Shown piece by piece: positions 41,287 to 48,724 of a DNA stretch of 48,724 bases. Positions within the stretch are counted from its first letter, which is position 1; every line of letters begins with the position of its first letter. Source of the DNA: an uncultured Halomonas sp. (GTDB taxonomy: Bacteria; Pseudomonadota; Gammaproteobacteria; Pseudomonadales; Halomonadaceae); the NCBI RefSeq assembly GCF_946887195.1, contig NZ_CAMPKE010000022.1, positions 1 through 48,724 of the forward strand, in the 5' to 3' direction. The translations under genes and the position numbers were made by a program. The notes beneath the pieces were generated by a model. That model was not told where the DNA came from and made no database searches. It saw nothing but the letters and a program-made list of their open reading frames with translations.

Positions 41287-42690
41287 TCAGTAGCGGTATT
41301 CGTCGGGCTTGAAGGGGCCATCCACCGGTACCCCGGTGTACTTGGCCTGCGCTTCGGTCAGCCGGGTGATGACCCCGCCGAAGCCCTCGACCATGTAGCG
41401 GGCGACCTCTTCGTCGAGGTGCTTGGGCAGCACGGTCAGCGTCAGGCCACTAGCCTTGTCAGCGCCGGAAAGATCGGCATAACGACGTTCGAAGAGATGG
41501 ATCTGCGCCAGCACCTGATTGGCGAACGAGCCGTCCATGATCCGCGAGGGGTGGCCGGTGGCGTTGCCCAGGTTCACCAGGCGGCCTTCGGAAAGCAGAA
41601 TCAAATAGTCGGTGCTTTGTGGGTCGAAGTTGCCAGGATCGCTGTCGCGGTAGATCTTGTGGACCTGCGGCTTGACCTCCTCCCAATGCCACTGGCGGCG
41701 CATGTAGGCGGTGTCGATCTCGCTGTCGAAGTGGCCGATATTGCACACTACCGCGCCTTTCTTGAGCGCTTTGAGCATCGCCGCGTCGCAGGCGTCGACG
41801 TTGCCGGTGCAGGTGACCACCAGGTCGATCTTGCCGAGCAGGTCGCGATCGATGCTGGCCACGCCCTGGTTGGAGCCATCGACGTAGGGCGAGACCAGCT
41901 CATAGCCATCCATGCACGCCTGCATGGCGCAGATCGGGTCGACCTCGCTGACCTTGACGATCATGCCCTCCTGACGCAGCGACGCCGCCGAGCCCTTGCC
42001 GACGTCGCCGTAGCCGACCACCAGCGCCTGCTTGCCGGCCATCAAGTGATCGAGACCGCGCTTGATGGCGTCGTTGAGGCTGTGGCGGCAGCCGTACTTG
42101 TTGTCGTTCTTGGACTTGGTCACCGCGTCGTTGACGTTGATCGCCGGCACCTTGAGCGTGCTGTCGCGCAGCATCTCCTGCAGACGATGCACACCGGTGG
42201 TGGTCTCCTCGGAGATGCCGTGGATGTTCTCGAGCAACTCGGGGCGCTTGTCGTGCAGCAGCGCGGTCAGGTCGCCACCGTCGTCGAGTACCATATTGGG
42301 CGTCCAGCCGTCAGGCCCCTCGACGGTCTGCTCGATACACCACCAGAACTCCTCCTCGCTCTCGCCCTTCCAGGCGAACACCGGGATGCCGGCGGCGGCG
42401 ATAGCGGCAGCCGCATGGTCCTGAGTCGAGAAGATATTGCACGAGGACCAGCGCACCGAGGCGCCGAGCTCGATCAGCGTCTCGATCAATACCGCGGTCT
42501 GGATGGTCATGTGGATACAACCGGCGATACGCGCACCGGCAAGCGGCTGCTGGTCGCGATACTTGGCGCGAATCTTCATCAGCGCCGGCATTTCGGTCTC
42601 GGCGATGCGAATCTCGCGGCGGCCCCAGTCGGCGAGGGCGATATCGGCGACCTTGTAATCCTGAGCGACGGCACTAGCCATGGCAGTCAT
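41287..42690 (-). CDS. ahcY: S-adenosylhomocysteine hydrolase
   Basis: 467 aa, usual length for bacterial AdoHcyase. It converts S-adenosylhomocysteine to homocysteine and adenosine using bound NAD. Motifs: NAD fold [17 protein letters not shown] (about residue 225) and the C-terminal Lys-Tyr element [10 protein letters not shown]. The ATG at 42690 has GGAG 8 nt upstream; longer readings run into the riboswitch. Expression should rise with S-adenosylhomocysteine through the leader at 42715-42788. Confidence 0.97.
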   Translation of the reverse strand: MTAMASAVAQDYKVADIALADWGRREIRIAETEMPALMKIRAKYRDQQPLAGARIAGCIHMTIQTAVLIETLIELGASVRWSSCNIFSTQDHAAAAIAAAGIPVFAWKGESEEEFWWCIEQTVEGPDGWTPNMVLDDGGDLTALLHDKRPELLENIHGISEETTTGVHRLQEMLRDSTLKVPAINVNDAVTKSKNDNKYGCRHSLNDAIKRGLDHLMAGKQALVVGYGDVGKGSAASLRQEGMIVKVSEVDPICAMQACMDGYELVSPYVDGSNQGVASIDRDLLGKIDLVVTCTGNVDACDAAMLKALKKGAVVCNIGHFDSEIDTAYMRRQWHWEEVKPQVHKIYRDSDPGNFDPQSTDYLILLSEGRLVNLGNATGHPSRIMDGSFANQVLAQIHLFERRYADLSGADKASGLTLTVLPKHLDEEVARYMVEGFGGVITRLTEAQAKYTGVPVDGPFKPDEYRY

Positions 42691-42700
42691 CGTGTTACTC

Positions 42701-42788
42701 CATTCCCGGGGAATGGGCGCCGTTGCGTTTGCACAGACCTGCCCGAGCCTCGCGCATGGCGAACCATGCGCTGCAGCGCCCCTCGGAC
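42701..42788 (-). promoter_or_regulatory. SAH riboswitch upstream of ahcY
   Basis: In the ahcY sense it contains GTCCGAGGGGCGCTGCAGC, a variable hairpin (GCGCATGG / CCATGCGC), GAGGCTCGG closing P1, and then AACGGCGCCC, which pairs with the GGGCGC of the opening strand. This order and these conserved blocks match the known SAH riboswitch class of beta- and gammaproteobacteria. Immediately 3' is a palindrome CATTCCC/GGGAATG (42715-42701) whose 3' arm borders the GGAG ribosome site, giving a plausible translation switch. Ligand binding is inferred from the class. Confidence 0.93.
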
Positions 42789-42894
42789 AGCAGCAACAGG
42801 ACGTGGTGGAAAACGACCACGTTGGCAGTTCACTACAACCTGCCATTTTTTTCAATCGCACGCCGTCTTGGCATTCACCTCATGATCATGACGC

Positions 42895-42922
42895 AAAAGA
42901 GGCGGCCTCGGCGGCCGCCTCT
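42895..42922 (-). terminator. Intrinsic terminator before ahcY leader
   Basis: Minus-strand stem AGAGGCGGCC / GGCCGCCTCT with a short loop, followed by TTTT. It is 45 bp after the lipoprotein stop and separates that gene from the ahcY leader. Confidence 0.88.
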
Positions 42923-42966
42923 CGTTGCAGATATCGGAATCGACGCGGCGCGCCATCCAGTACCGG

Positions 42967-43338
42967 TTACTGGGTAGTTTTCTCGGCGTCGTCTTCGCCA
43001 CCGTTCGGCGATTCGCTCTGGCCGCCCTGGTTCGTGGCGTCGTCTTCGGGCTGATCACTATCCATCGTCGGATCGCTGCCCATCGAGCCGCTCTGCGTTG
43101 TGCCGTCTTCCATCGCACCGCCGTCATCCATGCCAGTTTCGGTATCATCCGCTATCGCGTCATTGGTCGGCTCATCAGGCATGGGCTCTTCTGGCATGGG
43201 TTCTTCTGGCATTGCTGGCTCGGCAGCGGCAGGTGGTTCTTCGACTGGCGGCGCCTCGGCTTCGTCTTCACCGCATCCGACCAGTACGACACCCGACAGT
43301 ACGAGGGCGGCGAGCAAAGAAATCTTGCGTTTGTCCAT
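42967..43338 (-). CDS. Acidic Pro/Glu-rich hypothetical lipoprotein
   Basis: 123 aa. Lipoprotein signal peptide with lipobox LVGC (acylated Cys at residue 22). The mature part is low-complexity: acidic and proline-rich with PMPEEPMPEEPMPDEP and Asp/Gly-rich stretches, ending EDDAEKTTQ. No known domain. The acidity suits a halophile's periplasm. An upstream in-frame extension lacks a signal peptide and is rejected. It lies between metK and ahcY with its own terminator. Confidence 0.72.
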   Translation of the reverse strand: MDKRKISLLAALVLSGVVLVGCGEDEAEAPPVEEPPAAAEPAMPEEPMPEEPMPDEPTNDAIADDTETGMDDGGAMEDGTTQSGSMGSDPTMDSDQPEDDATNQGGQSESPNGGEDDAEKTTQ

Positions 43339-43480
43339 GGTCAACTTCCTCATATCCATTTGATGGCAAGCAGCAGTTGCTGCCTTGCAGCGTAGATGAC
43401 TTATCGACCTTCGTATAGTCCCCGCACACCCTTGTGACCACGGAAGTCGAACAGCGTTCGCTGACTCCCTGAAACGACGA

Positions 43481-43508
43481 ACGCCCCGCATTTTTCAATG
43501 CGAGGCGT
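43481..43508. terminator. Hairpin after metK
   Basis: Stem ACGCCxCGCAT / ATGCGxGGCGT with one mismatch and loop TTTTCA, 27 bp after the metK stop. The T-run is weak on the minus strand, so termination is likely but not certain. Confidence 0.45.
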
Positions 43509-43535
43509 CGTGAAAACGAGGATGCCCTGCGTCGG

Positions 43536-44756
43536 TTAGATACCGGCAGCCTCCCTCAGTGCAGCGGCCTTATCGGTTTTCTCCCACGGAAAGGCCGTGA
43601 AGGTTTCGGTGTGCCGCTCGCCGCTGACGTCGGTCCAGGTGTAGCTCGATTCGAACGGCTCGCGACCGAAGTGACCATAGGCGGCGGTCAGCTGATACAT
43701 CGGGTGCAGCAGGTCGAGCATGCGGCTGATCGCATAGGGGCGCAGGTCGAAATGCTCGCGCACCAGTTCGATGATCTTGGCATCCCCGATCTTGCCGGTA
43801 CCGAAGGTATCGATCGATACCGAGGTCGGCTCGGCGACGCCGATGGCGTAGGAGACCTGGATTTCGCACTTGTCGGCAAGCCCGGCGGCGACCAGATTCT
43901 TGGCCACGTAGCGGCCGGCATAGGCGGCGCTGCGATCGACCTTGGAGGGATCCTTGCCGGAGAACGCCCCGCCGCCATGGCGCGCCATGCCACCGTAGGT
44001 ATCGACCACGATCTTGCGACCGGTCAGGCCGCAATCGCCTACCGGTCCGCCGATGACGAAGGTGCCGGTGGGGTTGATGTGATACTGCGTCGTCTCGGTC
44101 AGCCACTCGGCGGGCAGCACCTGCTCGATGATCTCGCGCCTGACCATCTTGCGCAGATCCTCCTGAGCGATCTCGGGGTCGTGCTGGGTCGATAGCACCA
44201 CCGCCTCGACCGCTTGCGGCTTGCCGTCTTCGCCATAGCGGAAGGTGACCTGGCTCTTGGCGTCCGGGCGCAACCACGGCAGTAGGCCGTTCTTGCGCAA
44301 TTCGGCCTGACGCTCGACCAGGCGATGCGCATAGTGAATCGGCGCCGGCATGTACGACTCGGTCTCGTTGGTCGCATAGCCGAACATCAGCCCCTGATCG
44401 CCGGCGCCCTGGTCCTCGGGCTTCGAGCGATCGACACCCTGGGCGATGTTGACGCTCTGCTTGCCGATCAGGTTGAGTACGCCGCAGGTTTCGCCATCGA
44501 AGCCGACATCGGACGAGCTGTAGCCGATACCCAGAATCACCTTGCGCACCAGCTCCTCGAGATCGACCCAGGCGCTGGTGGTGATCTCACCGGCGACGAT
44601 CGCCACGCCGGTCTTGACCAGCGTTTCACAGGCCACGCGCGCCTGCTTGTCGCGCGCGATGATCGCATCGAGCACGGCGTCGGAGATCTGATCGGCGATC
44701 TTGTCCGGGTGCCCTTCGGACACGGATTCGGAGGTGAACAGGGAATATTCGCTCAT
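43536..44756 (-). CDS. metK: S-adenosylmethionine synthetase
   Basis: 406 aa. It makes S-adenosylmethionine from methionine and ATP. N-terminal [17 protein letters not shown] and [19 protein letters not shown] in the central domain are canonical. GAGGAC precedes the ATG at 44756; an upstream in-frame ATG ten codons earlier is rejected. Divergent from tkt. It is functionally linked with ahcY and metF (the methyl cycle). Confidence 0.97.
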   Translation of the reverse strand: MSEYSLFTSESVSEGHPDKIADQISDAVLDAIIARDKQARVACETLVKTGVAIVAGEITTSAWVDLEELVRKVILGIGYSSSDVGFDGETCGVLNLIGKQSVNIAQGVDRSKPEDQGAGDQGLMFGYATNETESYMPAPIHYAHRLVERQAELRKNGLLPWLRPDAKSQVTFRYGEDGKPQAVEAVVLSTQHDPEIAQEDLRKMVRREIIEQVLPAEWLTETTQYHINPTGTFVIGGPVGDCGLTGRKIVVDTYGGMARHGGGAFSGKDPSKVDRSAAYAGRYVAKNLVAAGLADKCEIQVSYAIGVAEPTSVSIDTFGTGKIGDAKIIELVREHFDLRPYAISRMLDLLHPMYQLTAAYGHFGREPFESSYTWTDVSGERHTETFTAFPWEKTDKAAALREAAGI

Positions 44757-45010
44757 GACGTCCTCGATCCTGTATATCGTGGACATGAGTTTACACGCCG
44801 CCCACGCACCTGCCTAGGCAAGCGCCCGGCTGCACGAGCAGGCCATTTGATGGAAGCCCACTTCTCGGCGACAATAAGCGCCCTGATCTCGCGCGCCGAA
44901 CCCGAAGAAACACCGGTCGATCGGCGCCATCCCAGCAAACGGCCAGTCGCAGCCCGTCTCGACGGATCTGCGAGGGTCTTTGTTCATTGCCGCAGGCGAG
45001 GAGCTACACC

Positions 45011-47008
45011 ATGCCGTCCCGTTTCGAGTTGGCGAATGCCATCCGCGCGTTGTCCATGGATGCCGTGCAGAAGGCCAAATCCGGCCACCCCGGCGCCCCC
45101 ATGGGCATGGCCGATATCGCCGAAATACTGTGGAACGATTACCTCAAGCACAACCCGGCCAACCCGCACTGGGCCGACCGTGACCGCTTCGTGCTATCCA
45201 ATGGCCACGGCTCGATGCTGCTCTATTCTCTGTTGCACCTCACCGGCTACGAGTTGGCGCTCGAGGACCTGCAGCAGTTTCGCCAGTTGCATTCCAAGAC
45301 CCCCGGCCACCCCGAACTCGGCTACACGCCGGGTGTCGAGACCACCACCGGCCCGCTCGGCCAGGGCCTGGCCAACGCGGTGGGCATGGCGATCGCCGAG
45401 CGCACACTGGCGGCGCAGTTCAACCAGCCGGGCCACGAGATCGTCGATCACCATACCTACGTATTCCTCGGCGACGGCTGCCTGATGGAAGGCATATCGC
45501 ACGAGGCCTGCTCGCTGGCCGGCACCCAGCGGCTCGGCAAGCTGATGGCCTTCTACGACTCCAACGGCATCTCCATCGACGGCGAGATCGAAGGCTGGTT
45601 CACCGACGACACCGCCAAGCGCTTCGAGGCCTACGGCTGGCACGTGGTGCCCAATGTCGACGGCCACAAGCCCGAAGAGATCAAGGCCGCCATCGAACTG
45701 GCACGTAACCACGACGACCGTCCCAGCCTGATCATCTGCAATACCATCATCGGCTTCGGCGCACCCAACAAGCAGGGCAGCGAGGAGAGCCACGGTTCGC
45801 CCCTGGGCGACGACGAAGTCGCCGCGGCGCGCGATCAACTCGGCTGGCATCACGCCCCGTTCCACATCCCCGAGGATATCTACCAGGGTTGGGATGCCAC
45901 GGCGCGTGGCGTCGCCGCCGAAAACGACTGGAACGCCCGCTTCGAACGCTACCAGAACGACCACCCGCAGCTTGCCGCCGAGCTCAAGCGTCGCCTCAAG
46001 GGCGAACTGCCGGCGGAGCTGAAGGGTGAGAAGCTGATCGAGGACGCCCAGCAGAACGCCGAGAACATCGCCAGTCGCAAGGCGTCGTTGATGTGTCTGA
46101 ACGAGCTCGGCCCGTCGCTGCCCGAACTGCTCGGCGGCAGTGCCGACCTGGCACCGTCCAACCTGACCTTCTGGAAAGGCGCACGCGCCATCAATCGCGA
46201 TCATCATGCCGGCAACTACCTGCACTACGGCGTTCGCGAATTCGGCATGGGCGCGATCATGAACGGCATCGGCGCGCACGGCGGGTTCATTCCCTACGGC
46301 GCGACCTTCCTGACCTTCATGGAGTACATGCACAACGCCGTGCGCATGGCCGCGCTGATGAACCAGCAGGCGATCTACGTGTTCACCCACGACTCCATCG
46401 GTCTCGGCGAAGATGGCCCCACTCACCAGCCGATCGAGCAGCTGGGTGCGCTGCGCAGTACGCCGAATCTATCCACCTGGCGCCCCGCCGATGCGGTGGA
46501 AACCGCCGCCGCCTGGCACGCCGCGCTCAAGCGCCGGGGCGCGCCTAGCGCGCTGGTGCTGTCGCGCCAGAACCTGCCGCACCAGCAGCGCGACAGGCAG
46601 CAACTGGCCGCCATTCAGCGCGGCGGTTATGTGCTGAAGGACAGCGACGCACCCGCCGAGGTGATACTGATCGCCACCGGCTCCGAAGTCGGCCTGGCGA
46701 TGGATGCCGCCGATGCCCTGGAAGCCAAGGGTAAGGCGGTGCGCGTGGTATCGATGCCATCCACCGATGTGTTCGATGCCCAGGATGCGGCCTACCGCGA
46801 ATCGGTGCTGCCTGCGGCGATCACCCATCGCGTGGCGATCGAGGCGAGTCATTTCGCCTATTGGTACAAGTACGTCGGCCTCGATGGGCGCATCGTCGGC
46901 ATGCGCGGCTTCGGCGAATCCGCGCCGGCCGGCGATCTGTTCAAGCACTTCGGCTTTACCGTCGAGAATGTCGTCGAGCAGGTCGAGCAGATGCTTCAGT
47001 CAGACTGA
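45011..47008 (+). CDS. tkt: Transketolase
   Basis: 665 aa, matching E. coli TktA (663). TPP-dependent enzyme of the pentose phosphate pathway, transferring two-carbon units between sugar phosphates. N-terminal [22 protein letters not shown] motif [18 protein letters not shown] with AFYDSN, and the C-terminal [19 protein letters not shown] are all present. GAGGAG precedes the ATG at 45011. It ends 4 nt before the palindromic repeat at 47013-47114; fbaB is convergent. Confidence 0.97.
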   Translation: MPSRFELANAIRALSMDAVQKAKSGHPGAPMGMADIAEILWNDYLKHNPANPHWADRDRFVLSNGHGSMLLYSLLHLTGYELALEDLQQFRQLHSKTPGHPELGYTPGVETTTGPLGQGLANAVGMAIAERTLAAQFNQPGHEIVDHHTYVFLGDGCLMEGISHEACSLAGTQRLGKLMAFYDSNGISIDGEIEGWFTDDTAKRFEAYGWHVVPNVDGHKPEEIKAAIELARNHDDRPSLIICNTIIGFGAPNKQGSEESHGSPLGDDEVAAARDQLGWHHAPFHIPEDIYQGWDATARGVAAENDWNARFERYQNDHPQLAAELKRRLKGELPAELKGEKLIEDAQQNAENIASRKASLMCLNELGPSLPELLGGSADLAPSNLTFWKGARAINRDHHAGNYLHYGVREFGMGAIMNGIGAHGGFIPYGATFLTFMEYMHNAVRMAALMNQQAIYVFTHDSIGLGEDGPTHQPIEQLGALRSTPNLSTWRPADAVETAAAWHAALKRRGAPSALVLSRQNLPHQQRDRQQLAAIQRGGYVLKDSDAPAEVILIATGSEVGLAMDAADALEAKGKAVRVVSMPSTDVFDAQDAAYRESVLPAAITHRVAIEASHFAYWYKYVGLDGRIVGMRGFGESAPAGDLFKHFGFTVENVVEQVEQMLQSD

Positions 47009-47012
47009 AAAT

Positions 47013-47114
47013 GGCTGTGCCTTGCTGATACGGCGTTGAAAAAAGCCTTAAGGTGCTCATTTACGTTATGTAAACTCCGCCCTTTCGGCTTTTTTCGCCT
47101 TGTCTCAGCTTCGC
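47013..47114 (+). repeat. 102-bp palindromic 3'-end repeat, copy 2
   Basis: Starts 4 nt after the tkt stop, in the tkt sense. Outer arms GAAAAAAGCC (47038-47047) and GGCTTTTTTC (47087-47096); inner arms TTTAC (47060-47064) and GTAAA (47070-47074). Aligns end to end with the copy at 8502-8603, with differing but still complementary outer stems. The second outer arm ends in a T-run, so it could terminate tkt. Confidence 0.82.
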
Positions 47115-47175
47115 GCGCCGATTTTCAGAACAGACTCGGCAGATTATCTCTGAGGCGCAAAAACAGCCGATTTCA

Positions 47176-47315
47176 GGAAAGTGTGGATTTACGTCGCGAG
47201 CGAAGAGAGGTTGGGCGCCGCCGCAGCGCAGTGACCGGAGTTGACACTTGTCAATGAGGATCACGAGCAGCGCCGGCGCCCAAGATATCTAGCGCAGCAG
47301 TAAATCCGCCTTTCC
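47176..47315 (-). repeat. 140-bp concentric palindrome abutting the fbaB stop
   Basis: Four nested arm pairs share one centre near 47246: GGAAAG (47176-47181)/CTTTCC (47310-47315); GGATTTAC (47185-47192)/GTAAATCC (47300-47307); TTGGGCGCCG (47211-47220)/CGGCGCCCAA (47274-47283); TTGACA (47241-47246)/TGTCAA (47249-47254). It ends at the base next to the fbaB stop. Read in the fbaB sense its core (CTCATTGAC, four bases, GTCAACTCC) matches the core of the 102-bp repeats. The 61 bases between it and copy 2 hold a GCCGATTT(T)CAG direct repeat and no gene. Confidence 0.75.
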
Positions 47316-48368
<1,053 letters not shown>

Positions 48369-48471
48369 GGTCTATATTCCTCCTAGAATGAATAAAGCGT
48401 CCCGCGACTCTCGTATTGCCTGCTTGTCATCATGCAGCCAAGCCTCGCCGCTTTCTACCTTACTCCGAGCC

Positions 48472-48543
48472 TATAATCACCACCCAAAACAAGGAGACTC
48501 AAAGGTGATACAAGATATTAGAAGCTACAAAAAGACCCAGTAA
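48472..48543 (+). other. Putative promoter, ribosome site and 12-codon ORF
   Basis: A perfect -10 TATAAT (48472-48477) is followed by AAGGAG (48491-48496) and, 8 nt later, a GTG at 48505 opening a 12-codon A-rich frame (VIQDIRSYKKTQ, stop at 48541-48543). No recognisable -35. It might be a leader peptide or the start of a decayed gene. The remaining bases to 48665 contain no ORF I can support. Confidence 0.3.
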
Positions 48544-48665
48544 ACCTTGGCACTACTGAGGATATTGGCACTGGGCAGCCGCGAGGTGGCGCGTGGTGAA
48601 ACAGTGAATGTCGAGAATGCTTTCGCGAAAATCCACCATCGAAAAAACGGTCATTGAGACGGCGG

Positions 48666-48724
48666 CTAATCCTCGGCCAGCGCCGGCAGCAGCGCCTTGA
48701 TCTTGCGCGTCAAGGTATTGCGCC
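48666..48724 (-). CDS. glnG: C-terminal end of an NtrC-like sigma-54 activator (partial)
   Basis: Only the last 18 codons are in the window, RNTLTRKIKALLPALAED, with the stop at 48666-48668. E. coli NtrC ends in GWGRNTLTRKLKELGME, so the RNTLTRKIK helix is an excellent match to the recognition helix of its Fis-type domain. Other NtrC-family activators share similar ends; the identification is therefore tentative. The 5' part lies beyond the window edge. Confidence 0.6.
   Translation of the reverse strand, partial: RNTLTRKIKALLPALAED

Noticed and set aside
41269..42885. Open frame of 538 codons antisense to ahcY
   Set aside because: It spans a certain ahcY gene and runs through the SAH riboswitch; no protein family resemblance.
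45194..46426. Open frame of 410 codons antisense to tkt
   Set aside because: Shadow of transketolase; repetitive Val/Gly/Ala composition without motifs.

Overview
The window is GC-rich, densely coded and free of tRNA, rRNA or CRISPR. Gene content and order (lactate lutABC with an LldR-type regulator, DctBD, PrlC-YheV, MntP, Cu/Zn superoxide dismutase, AhcY with an SAH riboswitch, MetK, transketolase, class I aldolase, NtrC) fit a gammaproteobacterium. My best guess is a halophile of the Halomonadaceae; this is inference from overall resemblance, not a computed placement.

Layout. (1) 0.1-4 kb: lutABC on the minus strand, divergent from a GntR/FCD regulator, with two ATTGGT/ACCAAT operators between them. 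(2) 4-7.8 kb: a DctB/DctD sigma-54 two-component pair. (3) 7.7-13.6 kb: housekeeping genes (membrane hydrolase, gamma carbonic anhydrase, sodium symporter, oligopeptidase A, YheV, SodC). (4) 13.7-24 kb: metF, two cation-diffusion facilitators with matching MerR-type promoters and one CadR/PbrR-like MerR gene, EamA and AEC transporters, an AraC regulator, a small membrane protein with a DUF411 protein, MntP, a QseBC/PmrAB-like system with CTTAAG boxes and a GT9 glycosyltransferase. (5) 25-33.3 kb: an unusual complex I-like operon. (6) 33.3-41.1 kb: a copper/metal block with a Cys-rich copper-storage protein, a cupredoxin, a copA-copB-response regulator-kinase operon and DmeF; a lone CMP-sugar synthetase gene sits inside it. 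(7) 41.3-48.4 kb: the S-adenosylmethionine cycle (ahcY behind an SAH riboswitch, metK) and sugar-phosphate genes (tkt, fbaB), ending in the 3' end of an NtrC-like gene.

The most unusual system is the complex I-like operon, ordered A, B-D fusion, H, J, K, L, M, N. It keeps three antiporter-like subunits and the small membrane subunits. It has no E, F, G or I subunit. The B-D fusion has lost all NuoB cluster cysteines, and the H subunit has lost conserved acidic residues near the quinone site. As encoded here it has no visible iron-sulfur centre, so it is unlikely to be an ordinary NADH:quinone oxidoreductase. It lies directly downstream of a copper-storage protein gene.

A second notable pattern is a 102-bp palindromic repeat present twice (8502-8603 and 47013-47114). 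Each copy begins exactly 4 nt after a stop codon and runs in the same sense as that gene. A third, divergent palindrome with a related core abuts the fbaB stop codon. Other regulatory signals seen directly are paired MerR-type promoters, CTTAAG-N5-CTTAAG boxes, ATTCAG-N5-ATTCAG-type repeats upstream of two copper genes, and an interleaved inverted-repeat pattern in the metF leader.
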